This document shows positions 42,461-50,659 of a stretch of DNA of 51,397 nt, one piece after another. The translations under genes and the position numbers were made by a program. The notes below the pieces were generated by a model, which saw only the letters and a list, made by a program, of their open reading frames with translations, did no database searches and was not told where the DNA came from. Origin of the DNA: Thermoleophilia bacterium (GTDB lineage: Bacteria > Actinomycetota > Thermoleophilia > Gaiellales > SKUG01); NCBI GenBank assembly GCA_025964435.1, contig JAOPYV010000169.1, positions 1 through 51,397 of the forward strand. The letters are read 5' to 3'. Every line of letters starts with the position of its first letter. The stretch's first letter is position 1.

Positions 42461-43306
42461 TCAGGCAGCGACGGCGTCGCTCCACCAGCTGGCCGCCTGC
42501 CTGCCTGTGATGTGGCTGACCGGCGCGAGCGGCTTCGCAGCGTCGCGCAGCCGCATCGCCACGTCGGGCGTATCGGTGATGATCCGGTCGATCCGCGAAT
42601 CCGCAAGGAAGCGGCGCAGGTCGTTCTGCTTGTCGACGGTCCAGACGGCGATGTCGAGGCCGGCGGCCGCGACGACGCTGATCCGGTCCTCGGTCGCTAT
42701 GTGCCAGTCGATGCCGACGAAGTCGGCGCCCACGCGACGGGCCTTGGAGACGATCGATGCGCCGGTGATCGGCCACGTGCCATTCTCCCAGTCGGGCATC
42801 AGCCCGATCAGGAGTCCGACACGGGCGTCGGGCGCCAGCTCACGCAGCGCACGCACGGAGTCGAGGTCGAATCCCATCAGCTCGTACTGGCCGGGCTGGA
42901 GCCGCGTGCGCAGCATCGCCACGATCTCCTGCTCGTAGCCATACTCCTTGGTCTCGACGAGCAGCTTGGTCGTGGCGCCCGTGCCCGCCGTCAGCGCGAC
43001 GAGGTCCTGGAAGGTGCTGAGTCGCTGGCCGTTCGGCAGCAGCGGCAGGTCGGCGAAACGCGTGTCGGAGATGCGGCGACCGTTGATCGTCGCATCGTGG
43101 TGGAGGACGAGGATCCCGTCGGCCGTGCGACGGATGTCAGTCTCCATGAGGTCGGCGCCCAACGCGATCGCGCGCTGGTAGGCATCGATCGTGTTCTCGT
43201 AGGGCGCCGTACGGTCGTGATAGCCGCGGTGGGCGACGATCTGCGTGGCGGACTTCGTTGGTGACTGCGTGGCTGCGGGGAGCAGGCGAGGAGCGGCGAT
43301 GAGCAT
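42461..43306 (-). CDS. Glycerophosphodiester phosphodiesterase
   Basis: Hydrolyses glycerophosphodiesters to glycerol 3-phosphate and an alcohol. The GDPD core shows AHRGYHDRTAPYENT, then METDIRRTADGILVLHHDATINGR, covering the catalytic HRG, ENT, E/D metal ligands and HD pair, and later DWHIATED and VWTVDKQNDL. ATG 43306 gives 281 residues, with GGGGAG only 3 nt upstream; the frame stays open to 43621, so a longer protein is possible. From ATG 43306 there is no Sec signal but a Pro/Ala/Thr-rich start MLIAAPRLLPAATQSP, like other proteins here. Confidence 0.88.
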   Translation of the reverse strand: MLIAAPRLLPAATQSPTKSATQIVAHRGYHDRTAPYENTIDAYQRAIALGADLMETDIRRTADGILVLHHDATINGRRISDTRFADLPLLPNGQRLSTFQDLVALTAGTGATTKLLVETKEYGYEQEIVAMLRTRLQPGQYELMGFDLDSVRALRELAPDARVGLLIGLMPDWENGTWPITGASIVSKARRVGADFVGIDWHIATEDRISVVAAAGLDIAVWTVDKQNDLRRFLADSRIDRIITDTPDVAMRLRDAAKPLAPVSHITGRQAASWWSDAVAA

Positions 43307-43591
43307 GCGCTCCCCGTCGACATCCACCGATTCGAACTTGAAACCTCCCGAGCCGTGAACCAAGCACAGGCTCCGTCGCGCAACGGGAATCCTTCGCGCG
43401 CATCGGGGTGATGCAATTCGTGCGCCCGTTCTGGCCTGCGTCAGTTCACTTGCCAATTGACCTGCAGGCGCTTTCGTCGTTGACTGGTTGAGCAGCCCAC
43501 ACGGCCGCCCATCTCCACTCCAGCATCGCACCGACCCCGGCACTTGCCGACCACGGGCTTCGGGACGAGCCCCTTGGACGGAGGAATTTTC

Positions 43592-44722
43592 ATGGGCGTA
43601 GGCAGCATTGGACATGGTCATCAGGCACGCGTGCAGCGCTCACAGGGCGCAGGCGGCGGCGGTGGCGACGAGACCGCGAAGGCCGGCAAGGCCGAGGGCG
43701 GTGGCGGCAAGGCCGACAAGGGCGCAGCAGCCCAGGGCGCCGAAGGCGTCGAGGAGCTCGGCGGCAAGGGCGGCGCCGAAGGCGGCGGCAAGGCTGGCAA
43801 GGGTGGCGACGAGGCCATCGATGGTGGTGGCGGCGAGAAGTGCGCCAAGGGTGGCGGCGCTGACGAAGCCGGCGAGGCCGAAGCAGAAGAAGCTGGCAAG
43901 GGTGGCGGCGCAGGCAAGGCCGACAAGGGCGGCAAGGCCGAGGATGCCGACGAGGCCGAAGACGAAGATGCAGGCGACGACGACGATGCGGCCGGTGGCG
44001 GCGGCGCCATCGCTGGCGGTGGAGCTGGCGCTGGTGGCTGCGGCATGAAGAACGCCGCGACGGCCGTTGGCCAGCTGGGCGCCGCCCCTGCGATCATGAC
44101 GGGTGCGGCGATGGCCGATCCGTCGACCGCGACGATGCTCGCCGGCGCGATGGCAGCGCCACAGCCTGCGGCAGCGGCAGCCGCTCCTGCGGCACCGACC
44201 GCAGCCGCGACCGGCTCGGGCGCCAAGCTCGTCGGTCAGGCCGCGCAGCAGTTCCAGGGCTCGACGATTGCCCAGCAGGTGCTCACGTCGCTCGACGCAG
44301 CTGGCGCCAAGGTCGAGCTCGTCGCGGACGCCGAGTTCGCCAGCGCGTACGGCGCAACGACCGCCGGCGTGTTCAACCCCAAGACCGACACGATCTCGAT
44401 CTCGCAGAGCACTGCGAAGGATCCGAACCTGATGAAGCTGGTGATGGTGCACGAAGGCGCACACTGGCTCCAGGACAACGTCGAGGGCGGGCTTGCGGCA
44501 TTGGGCGGATCCGTCAGCCAGGCGCTGCAGAGCGCCAACGCCGTGCAGCCCGGCACCGCCAATACCAGCCACCACCTCGAGGCACAGGCATACCTCGTCG
44601 AGGCGCTGGCCGCCAACGAGGCCGGCGTCAAGGCATCGGGTATCGGCGGCGCAGCCAACGGAGCTGCCAACAGCTACGCCCAGATCCTCGGCGAGATCCA
44701 GAAGACCCCGGAGTACGCATGA
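43592..44722 (+). CDS. HExxH metallopeptidase with long low-complexity N-terminus
   Basis: A 376-residue protein. Residues ~10-165 are Gly/Lys/Glu/Asp/Ala low complexity with an acidic tail, then a GGCG turn and a Pro/Ala linker. The folded C-terminal domain has VMVHEGAHWLQD with zinc-binding HEGAH at 287-291, and LEAQAY downstream supplies the probable third ligand, as in gluzincin-like toxins and peptidases. ATG 43592 has a strong ribosome site (GGAGGA, 6 nt spacing). No Sec signal. Substrate unknown. Confidence 0.75.
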   Translation: MGVGSIGHGHQARVQRSQGAGGGGGDETAKAGKAEGGGGKADKGAAAQGAEGVEELGGKGGAEGGGKAGKGGDEAIDGGGGEKCAKGGGADEAGEAEAEEAGKGGGAGKADKGGKAEDADEAEDEDAGDDDDAAGGGGAIAGGGAGAGGCGMKNAATAVGQLGAAPAIMTGAAMADPSTATMLAGAMAAPQPAAAAAAPAAPTAAATGSGAKLVGQAAQQFQGSTIAQQVLTSLDAAGAKVELVADAEFASAYGATTAGVFNPKTDTISISQSTAKDPNLMKLVMVHEGAHWLQDNVEGGLAALGGSVSQALQSANAVQPGTANTSHHLEAQAYLVEALAANEAGVKASGIGGAANGAANSYAQILGEIQKTPEYA

Positions 44723-44723
44723 C

Positions 44724-45563
44724 CTACGGCACGTACTCCAGCTCGAAGGTGCGACCGTCATCGCGCGTCATGAGCGCGGCGACGCCGCCGTACTCGGAGC
44801 GACCGATCGCATCCTCGACGCCCTGCGGCGTGTCGATGTCCCAGACCAGGTCGTGATGCAGCTCCGGACCCATGTAGCCGGAGTGACCGACGATCTGCGG
44901 CAGCGACCGTGCACCCTGCCCGTACTCGGCGACGAGGTGCTCGATGCGCAGCCACATGATGCCGCCATCGACCATCGAACGTGAGTCGAGGATCGGCGAC
45001 GCGCGACGTGTCGTCAGGCACTCGGCGAAGTGCGCGTTGAGGTAGTCCGCGATCTCGTGTGCAGGCTTGCCCGCCAGCCCGTGTTCAGCCTCATGGACGA
45101 CTGACAACCCGGCATGGGTGACGAGCCACTCGCCGACCGCGTGTGCGACCTGGTAGCGGCCCGACGCGAACGCGTCGCGCACGAGCTGGTCCGCCTCGCG
45201 GTCGCGGCCGATGTCAGTCTCCAGCCGCGCGCGACGCTCGGGATCCGCCACTTCGTCGCGATCGTGGTAGCCCAGGAACATCACCGCGTCAGGGTCCCAC
45301 CAGACCGCCGGCAGCTCGTGGTTGCCCAGCAGCGCATGGTCGACGCCGACGATGTCGAAGTACCACCGGTAGAACTCCGCCTCCACCTCGGCGTAGCCGA
45401 GCGAGACCGAGTCGCCGAGCTGGACGTGGACGAATCCGGGGTTGCGCACGTCCTGCATCGGGTCGTCGGTGGGGCACTCGATCATGCCGATGCGCTGGTA
45501 CAGCTCGCGCGCCTTGTCGAGGCGGGCGTGGACGTCTCCGGAGATCACGGTGGTGGTCTGCAT
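44724..45563 (-). CDS. PPP-type metallophosphoesterase
   Basis: A 279-residue metal-dependent phosphatase. The order GDVH (9-12), GDSVSLG (50-56), GNHE (80-83), THAGL and GHSGYMG matches the serine/threonine-protein phosphatase-like branch of calcineurin phosphoesterases. Substrates in bacteria range from phosphoproteins to dinucleoside polyphosphates. ATG 45563 lies 6 nt after TACGGT, so a leaderless message is likely; the longer upstream frame has no support. Convergent with the metallopeptidase gene (one nt between stops) and divergent from the gene at 45622. Confidence 0.85.
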   Translation of the reverse strand: MQTTTVISGDVHARLDKARELYQRIGMIECPTDDPMQDVRNPGFVHVQLGDSVSLGYAEVEAEFYRWYFDIVGVDHALLGNHELPAVWWDPDAVMFLGYHDRDEVADPERRARLETDIGRDREADQLVRDAFASGRYQVAHAVGEWLVTHAGLSVVHEAEHGLAGKPAHEIADYLNAHFAECLTTRRASPILDSRSMVDGGIMWLRIEHLVAEYGQGARSLPQIVGHSGYMGPELHHDLVWDIDTPQGVEDAIGRSEYGGVAALMTRDDGRTFELEYVP

Positions 45564-45569
45564 CGTGCA

Positions 45570-45575
45570 ACCGTA
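45570..45575 (-). promoter_or_regulatory. -10 element of the phosphatase gene (leaderless type)
   Basis: TACGGT on the minus strand, 6 nt before ATG 45563. Confidence 0.4.
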
Positions 45576-45621
45576 CACGTTGGATCGTGTCGGCTCAGCT
45601 GCCGACGGGTAGCCGTCATCC

Positions 45622-46182
45622 ATGACGCGCCTGCACAAGATCCATACCGGCCTGGAACTCGACCATCCCCACGTGCACGGGGACACCTGGTCCTGGAACA
45701 CGACGACGAGCGGGCAGGATCGGCTGGTGATCGCGCCGAGCGGTCGCCACATCGCGCTGATGCAGCGCCTCGCCGAGGTGCTCGAGCCGCCGTTCTTCCT
45801 GCTGTTCGTGCTCAGCGTGCCACGCGGCGACGATGCCGCAGGTCGCTACCAGAGCCCGCCGCTGGAACGCGACGTGGCGCATGCGATCCTCGACCGCTTC
45901 AGCGACTTCTTCGAGCAGGACGCGCGCCACAACATCTGGCTGGCATCGGCCGACGGCAGCTCGATGCTCGTCTACGACGAGCACGACGTGATCTACGCGT
46001 ACGGCCCCTTCAACGAGATGATCGACATCCTCGAGGCCGAGGGGCTGCGCGAAGGCCCGCACACGATCCCCGATCCGCACGGGCATCCGTTCCACCCCGA
46101 GTTCGACGACGCGCAGCATCAGCTCGTCAGCGTCGAGGAGTTCTGGCACGTCACGCCGCTGCAGCCGCAGGACGAACGCTGA
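45622..46182 (+). CDS. Uncharacterised 186-residue protein
   Basis: Not recognised. A mixed alpha/beta soluble protein with His-rich stretches (DHPHVHGDTWSWN, PDPHGHPFHPEF), a helix-strand core (LMQRLAEVLEPPFFLLFVLSVPRG) and an acidic SMLVYDEHDVIYAYGP strand pair. No signal peptide. ATG 45622 has TAGCCG 6 nt upstream and no ribosome site. It is divergent from the phosphatase gene, and ends 17 nt before the stop of the convergent gene at 46200. Confidence 0.65.
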   Translation: MTRLHKIHTGLELDHPHVHGDTWSWNTTTSGQDRLVIAPSGRHIALMQRLAEVLEPPFFLLFVLSVPRGDDAAGRYQSPPLERDVAHAILDRFSDFFEQDARHNIWLASADGSSMLVYDEHDVIYAYGPFNEMIDILEAEGLREGPHTIPDPHGHPFHPEFDDAQHQLVSVEEFWHVTPLQPQDER

Positions 46183-46199
46183 CGATCAGCGTGCGCGGC

Positions 46200-46670
46200 T
46201 CAGGCAGCCGGCGGTGCGTGGTGCGCGTCGCGGCCCCAGATGCGGGTAGCGCCGTCGACGATCAGCTCCAGTCCGGCATGGCGGACCCATGCGAAGTGGG
46301 CGTCGGCGTTGCCCTCGAAGCGGAGCAGCTGTGCACCGCGTGCAGCAGGAGCTGCGGCATCGGGACCATCGTGCGGTCCCTTTGCGGCGATCGCCTCGAG
46401 CGATCGCACGAAGAAGCGGCTGCCCTGGCGGAAGACGCCAGCGGCGGGGCTCGCCTCGCCGGCGCTCAGCGCGTAGGCGGCACGGCGCGCGTTGGCCAGC
46501 GAGTCGTAGCCCTGCGGGCGACCGTAGCCGGTCAGCGAATCACGCAGCTCGAAGAAGCCAACGCCGTGCAGGTCGAGCAGGCCGATCTCGCGCGTGGGGG
46601 CGCGGAAGCTCGGCGCACTGGCCGGTGCTGCGGGGGCGACGGTGGTGGAAGCAACTGGGGAGATGAACAT
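46200..46670 (-). CDS. Uncharacterised protein with M-x-I-S-P N-terminus
   Basis: Not recognised. A 156-residue protein opening MFISPVASTTVAPAAPASAP, a Pro/Ala/Ser/Thr linker free of acidic residues, followed by a folded domain with REIGLLDLHGVGFFELRDSL and, near the end, DAHFAWVRHAGLELIVDGATRIWGR. No signal peptide. ATG 46670 follows TAGGAT by 7 nt. The linker plus compact domain layout is the clearest example of the N-terminal type seen in several genes here. Confidence 0.65.
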   Translation of the reverse strand: MFISPVASTTVAPAAPASAPSFRAPTREIGLLDLHGVGFFELRDSLTGYGRPQGYDSLANARRAAYALSAGEASPAAGVFRQGSRFFVRSLEAIAAKGPHDGPDAAAPAARGAQLLRFEGNADAHFAWVRHAGLELIVDGATRIWGRDAHHAPPAA

Positions 46671-46677
46671 GTGCCGG

Positions 46678-46683
46678 ATCCTA
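46678..46683 (-). promoter_or_regulatory. -10 element of the gene at 46200 (leaderless type)
   Basis: TAGGAT on the minus strand, 7 nt before ATG 46670. Confidence 0.45.
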
Positions 46684-46724
46684 CAATCGGCGATCCGGGC
46701 GCTGCTGCAGTCGCCGGGCCCGCC

Positions 46725-47030
46725 TCAGTGGAGGCCGACGCCCCCGACGGTGTCGAGCTGGGTCGCTTCGCCGGATTCGATCATCGGCATGGCGCGGTCG
46801 ATCAGCGCCTTGACGCCCGGCAGCTGCGCCGACGCGGTATGGAACGACTGGTCGGCCCAGACCTCGCTCACCCAGACGTCGCGTCGGTTGTCGCGCTCGC
46901 GGTGGATGACGTAGATCTCGCATCCCTCGGCGGAGCGCAGCAGGTCAGCCGTCTCCATGAGGACGAGGATGAGCTGTTCGCGATGACCTTCCTTGGCCGT
47001 GAGCTTGCCATGCATTCCGAATCGAGCCAT
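46725..47030 (-). CDS. Antibiotic biosynthesis monooxygenase (ABM)-family protein
   Basis: A 101-residue protein with the dimeric alpha/beta-barrel pattern of quinol monooxygenases (HGKLTAKEGHREQLILVLME, CEIYVIHRERDNRRDVWVSEVWADQSFH). Such cofactor-free proteins oxidise quinols or act in heme and antibiotic metabolism. ATG 47030 is preferred over ATG 47036 because AAAGGA is then correctly spaced. It is divergent from the CatE-like gene over 121 bp, a region holding a dyad operator-like site, so the two may be co-regulated. Confidence 0.8.
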   Translation of the reverse strand: MARFGMHGKLTAKEGHREQLILVLMETADLLRSAEGCEIYVIHRERDNRRDVWVSEVWADQSFHTASAQLPGVKALIDRAMPMIESGEATQLDTVGGVGLH

Positions 47031-47108
47031 GCCCATCCTTTCCCGTGCGAGGTGTGCGGACAGATTACCGAGCGCGGCCCTCGCCGTGCGTCTCCCGGAA
47101 TCGCATGC

Positions 47109-47129
47109 TACAGTTAGTTGCGAGCGCAA
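47109..47129 (+). promoter_or_regulatory. -10 element and dyad operator of the CatE-like gene
   Basis: TACAGT at 47109-47114 is a -10 candidate with start near 47121. TTGCG-AG-CGCAA at 47118-47129 is a dyad that would cover that start, as expected for a MarR-type repressor site. Confidence 0.45.
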
Positions 47130-47151
47130 TCATTTTCGGAATGGAGCCAGC

Positions 47152-48048
47152 ATGGAGACCTCGACCACCGCCACGACCAGCACCACCACCGGCCACCTGC
47201 TGCCGAGCGGAACCACGCTCGGCGCGACGCGCCTGGTCGTCACCAACCTCGAGCGATCGATCGAGTGGTACCGGCGCACGATCGGCCTCGCCGCGGTGGC
47301 GCGCGACGGCAACGTCGCCCAGCTCGCCGCGCAGGACGGGCGGGTCGTGATCGAGCTCGAGGAGCACCCCGACGCGCGACCGGCAGGTCGCCACTCCGGG
47401 CTCTACCACGTCGCCCTGCTCTACCCAACGCGCGTGGAGCTCTCCCACCAGCTGCGACGGATCGCCGCGGCCGGCGCCCCCGTCCAGGGCCTCTCCGACC
47501 ATCACACCCACGAGGCGATCTACCTGCCCGACCCGGACGGCAACGGCCTCGAGCTCGCCGCCGATCGCCCGCGCGACCAGTGGCCGCCCAACGACACCGA
47601 CCCCTTCAAGCTCGGCATCGCGCCGATCGACGTCGACAGCCTGCTGGCGGAGACCGACACCGGCACCGACACCCCCGAGCTCGCCAACGGCGTCGTGACC
47701 GGTCACCTGCACCTGCACGTGGGCAACATCGACGAGGCGGTCGCCTTCTGGCGCGACGTGGTCGGCTTCGAGCCCCAGGTGCTGCTGGACGTGGCGGGCT
47801 TCGTCTCCGTCGACGGCTATCACCACCACCTCGCGTTCAACACGTGGAAGGGCGAGGGCGCAGCGCCCGTCCCGGAGAACGTGACCGGCATGGCGCACTG
47901 GACGCTCCTGCTGCCGGACGCCGCGGGCATCGATGCCCTCGAATCGCGACTCAGCGCGGCAGGCACGCAGCATGCGCGGCGCGATGACGGCACGCTGGTG
48001 CTGCGAGATCCGTGGAACATGGAGCTCCACGTGGCAGCTCGCGACTGA
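47152..48048 (+). CDS. Two-domain VOC protein, CatE-like catechol 2,3-dioxygenase
   Basis: A 298-residue protein with two vicinal-oxygen-chelate domains: 24-138 (LGATRLVVTNLERSIEWYRRTIG ... YLPDPDGNGLEL) and 183-296 (TGHLHLHVGNIDEAVAFWRDVVG ... RDPWNMELHV). In the second domain a His in HLHLHV, a His in HHHLAFN and E291 are the likely metal ligands. The pattern fits CatE-type extradiol dioxygenases that remove catechols and quinones. ATG 47152 has GGAG 5 nt upstream. Neighbours (ABM protein, FMN reductase) suggest quinone/electrophile detoxification. Confidence 0.85.
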   Translation: METSTTATTSTTTGHLLPSGTTLGATRLVVTNLERSIEWYRRTIGLAAVARDGNVAQLAAQDGRVVIELEEHPDARPAGRHSGLYHVALLYPTRVELSHQLRRIAAAGAPVQGLSDHHTHEAIYLPDPDGNGLELAADRPRDQWPPNDTDPFKLGIAPIDVDSLLAETDTGTDTPELANGVVTGHLHLHVGNIDEAVAFWRDVVGFEPQVLLDVAGFVSVDGYHHHLAFNTWKGEGAAPVPENVTGMAHWTLLLPDAAGIDALESRLSAAGTQHARRDDGTLVLRDPWNMELHVAARD

Positions 48049-48051
48049 CCG

Positions 48052-48624
48052 TCAGCCGCGCAGGCGACGCGTCCAGGCCGCGAGTGCGAGGAGCTGCTCG
48101 CGCACGAGCTCCGCGGTCGCGGGCTCGAGCTCGCCGCCGGGACCGAGCTGGGCCGCTGCCCCCGTGATCAGCACTTCCGGCTTGTTGATCGGATGCGCAT
48201 CGAGGTAGACGCACGCCTGACGCAGGTGGTACTGCATGCGCACCGTGCCGCGCATGCCGCCCGACGCGCCCATGATCGCGACGGGCTTGTCGGCGAACGG
48301 GTGGGCGGCGCCACGCGAGGCCCAGTCGATCGCATTCTTGAGCACGCCGGGAATCGAGTAGTTGTACTCGGGTGACACGAACAGGATCGCATCGGCGGCA
48401 CGCAGCTGCGAGCGCAGCAGCTGGACGCTGGCGGGCATGCCGGCTTCGCTGCGCTCGGTGATCAGGTCATCGTCGAACAGCGGCACGTCGCGGATCGGCG
48501 CCTCGGTCAGCCGCACGTCGTCCGGCGCGAGCTCCTGCGCGCGCTCGAAGAGCCGACGGTTGACGGAGTCGGCACGCAGGCTGCCCACGAGCGCAACGAC
48601 GCTGATCGTGTCGATGCCAGTCAT
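48052..48624 (-). CDS. NADPH-dependent FMN reductase (quinone/azoreductase-like)
   Basis: A 190-residue flavodoxin-fold enzyme. GSLRADSVNRRL at 14-25 forms the FMN phosphate loop, and SPEYNYSIPGVLKNAIDWASR plus ASGGMRG complete the flavin site. Family members reduce quinones, azo dyes or chromate by two-electron transfer. ATG 48624 has no ribosome site; TAGCAG lies 6 nt upstream. Its stop faces the CatE-like gene with 3 nt between, and the context suggests a shared role in quinone handling. Confidence 0.9.
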   Translation of the reverse strand: MTGIDTISVVALVGSLRADSVNRRLFERAQELAPDDVRLTEAPIRDVPLFDDDLITERSEAGMPASVQLLRSQLRAADAILFVSPEYNYSIPGVLKNAIDWASRGAAHPFADKPVAIMGASGGMRGTVRMQYHLRQACVYLDAHPINKPEVLITGAAAQLGPGGELEPATAELVREQLLALAAWTRRLRG

Positions 48625-48633
48625 GACTGACTG

Positions 48634-49104
48634 CTACCAGTAGCGCTGCTGGCCGATGGAGATGTGGCCGGGAGACATCTGGATACCGGGCAGCGAGAGC
48701 GAGCCGCCGGGCGCGTAGCCGACCGGGTAGATCGACTGGCCATAGCCCTGGCCGTAGCCGTAGCTGGTCGGGGCGGGGGGATACGTGGAGCCGTAGGAGC
48801 CGTATGCCGAGCCGTAGCCGTTGGCGTAGGTCGAGCCGTGCACCTGCTGCTGGTAGAGACCACCGGCGATGCCGCCGTTGTAGCCGCCGGTCTGGAACGG
48901 GTTCGTGGCGTAGCCACCGTAGTTACCGTAGTTGCCGTACACGCCCTGCTGCGCCTGCACGAGCGCCTGCTGCTGGAGCCGCAGCTGCTGGATCTGGAAG
49001 AGGCGCTGCTGCTGGATGAGCTGCGCGCGCTGGCGCTTCACGCGACGGGTGCGAATCGCACCGATCGAATCGTGCTGCGGGTAGATACGAATCCGGATGG
49101 ACAT
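48634..49104 (-). CDS. Gln-rich/Tyr-Gly-rich low-complexity protein
   Basis: Not recognised. A 156-residue protein: residues 1-25 are basic (MSIRIRIYPQHDSIG, RTRRVKRQ), ~26-55 are a Gln/Leu-rich predicted coiled helix (QLIQQQRLFQIQQLRLQQQA), and ~55-135 are Tyr/Gly/Asn/Ser-rich with many GYG and YGS repeats resembling prion-like or phase-separating tails. No signal peptide. ATG 49104 has AGGAAGG upstream. A CAGCATGCTG palindrome lies at 49142-49151 in its upstream region. Structural or assembly role possible. Confidence 0.65.
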   Translation of the reverse strand: MSIRIRIYPQHDSIGAIRTRRVKRQRAQLIQQQRLFQIQQLRLQQQALVQAQQGVYGNYGNYGGYATNPFQTGGYNGGIAGGLYQQQVHGSTYANGYGSAYGSYGSTYPPAPTSYGYGQGYGQSIYPVGYAPGGSLSLPGIQMSPGHISIGQQRYW

Positions 49105-49270
49105 CGAACTGGGCCTTCCTGGCGGGTGTACGTGCCGACAGCAGCATGCTGTCAGGCTGACTCTGTCCGGGTCGCAGTCGCACGGCTCGCCGCCAGCGCC
49201 GACGTGGCAGGGTCCGGCCGTGACCCGGGCCGCGCGCGGCCATCGGCCACATCCGCCCGGCCGGGGCCGG

Positions 49271-49276
49271 TACGAT
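49271..49276 (+). promoter_or_regulatory. -10 element of the RTX-like gene (leaderless type)
   Basis: TACGAT, 6 nt before ATG 49283, with only pyrimidines and one G between; context GGTACGAT as at lgt. Confidence 0.5.
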
Positions 49277-49282
49277 CCCCCG

Positions 49283-50608
49283 ATGCGCCGTCTCCCCCTC
49301 CTCCTCGCGTCCCTGCTCCTGCCCCTGCTCGCCCCGACGCTGGTCCACGCCGCGCCCGGCGCCGTGACGGGGGGATCACTCGCGTACGGCGACGGCACGA
49401 CGATCATCGACGTGCTCGTCGTCACGACCCCGCCGGTCAGCTGCGGCACGGGCTGCACGCAGACGACCATCAAGCTGACCGAGCGCGAGGTCGCACCGCT
49501 CGCGGGCACGGGATGTGTCTCGGAATCGGCGCTGACGATCGCCTGCACCGTGATCTCCGCCGCGCCGGAGCTGCGCATCACCGGCAGTGAGGGATCGGAC
49601 ATCGTCGACGCTTCCGGGAGCGCCGTTGCGCCGACCATCGGCTTCGGTGGCGGCGACGACACGGCCTTCTGGTGCGACTGCCCGGCCGCGCCCATCGCCG
49701 TGGATGGCGGTGCCGGCACCGACACGCTCAGCTTCGAGCGAGCGCCACGCGGCATCCAGCTGGTGCAGGGGGGCATCGTGGCCATGGAGACGCTCGTCGG
49801 CTCGGTGCACGCGGATGTGCTCGACGTACCGGTTCGGTCGATCTTCGCCAACGACGGCAATGACATCGTCCGCAGCGGTGCGCTCGCACAGGTGATCGAC
49901 CTGGGAGGCGGCAACGACGTGTTCGTGGAGCAGTCACCGGTCAAGCACGCGCAGGTCGTCACCGGCGGGACAGGGCGCGATCGCTACGAGGCGAACGGCA
50001 CCAAGCGCGAGAAGTTCGAGATCTGCCTCGACGAGCGAGCAGTCGTCTGTCCCATGTACGACGGCCGCAAGTTCGAGCGCGATCGCATTGGCAGCGACGT
50101 CGAGGAGGTGCGCATGTTCGGCACCAGCGACGACCTGCTCATCGGCAGCCCCGTCGCCAACACGCTCGAGGGGGGCGGCGGCAACGACATCCTGATCGGC
50201 GGCGCAGGTGCCGACACGCTGCGCGGCGGCGCGGGCCTCGACCTGGCGTCGTTCGCGATCGCGACGCTCGACCCCCGCGGCGTCCACGTCACCTTCGACG
50301 GTCGACGCAACGATGGCAACCCGCGGAGCGACCTCGTCGGCACCGACATCGAGATCGTCGCCGGCACGAGGAAGAACGACAAGCTGATCGGCGGCCGGGG
50401 TCTCGACGCCCTCTTCGGCGATGCCGGCAACGACACGATCGTCGGCGGCAAGGGTCCCGACCTGCTGGTCGGCGGCCCGGGCAACGACGTGATCGATGCC
50501 CGCGACGGCGTGAAGGACGAGATCGAGTGTGGGCCGGGCAGCGATCGCATCCGCGCCGACCTCTTCGACACGATCACGAAGGATTGCGAGTTCCGACGCT
50601 TCACCTGA
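49283..50608 (+). CDS. Secreted RTX-type calcium-binding repeat protein
   Basis: A 441-residue protein with a Sec signal peptide (RRLPLLLASLLLPLLAPTLVHA). The mature protein carries hemolysin-type GGxGxDxU nonapeptides, best in GGGGNDILIGGAGADTLRGG and further along GDAGNDTIVGG and GGPGNDVIDA, which fold as calcium-stabilised beta-rolls. Unlike type I secreted toxins it has an N-terminal signal and no catalytic domain, so a surface or matrix role is likely. The C-terminus carries Cys in IECGPGSDR and DCEFRRF, a pattern I recall from actinobacterial members. It ends at a double hairpin. Confidence 0.85.
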   Translation: MRRLPLLLASLLLPLLAPTLVHAAPGAVTGGSLAYGDGTTIIDVLVVTTPPVSCGTGCTQTTIKLTEREVAPLAGTGCVSESALTIACTVISAAPELRITGSEGSDIVDASGSAVAPTIGFGGGDDTAFWCDCPAAPIAVDGGAGTDTLSFERAPRGIQLVQGGIVAMETLVGSVHADVLDVPVRSIFANDGNDIVRSGALAQVIDLGGGNDVFVEQSPVKHAQVVTGGTGRDRYEANGTKREKFEICLDERAVVCPMYDGRKFERDRIGSDVEEVRMFGTSDDLLIGSPVANTLEGGGGNDILIGGAGADTLRGGAGLDLASFAIATLDPRGVHVTFDGRRNDGNPRSDLVGTDIEIVAGTRKNDKLIGGRGLDALFGDAGNDTIVGGKGPDLLVGGPGNDVIDARDGVKDEIECGPGSDRIRADLFDTITKDCEFRRFT

Positions 50609-50659
50609 ACTTCAGGTCGAGGCTTGATGGTAACAACCCTGAGGCTCGACCTCAGGGTT
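50603..50659. terminator. Bidirectional double hairpin
   Basis: ACCTGAA/TTCAGGT (50603-50617, 1-nt centre) spans the stop of the RTX-like gene. AACCCTGAGG/CCTCAGGGTT (50635-50644 with 50650-50659) is a perfect 10-bp stem with a 5-nt loop reaching the stop of the convergent CHAP gene. Confidence 0.75.
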
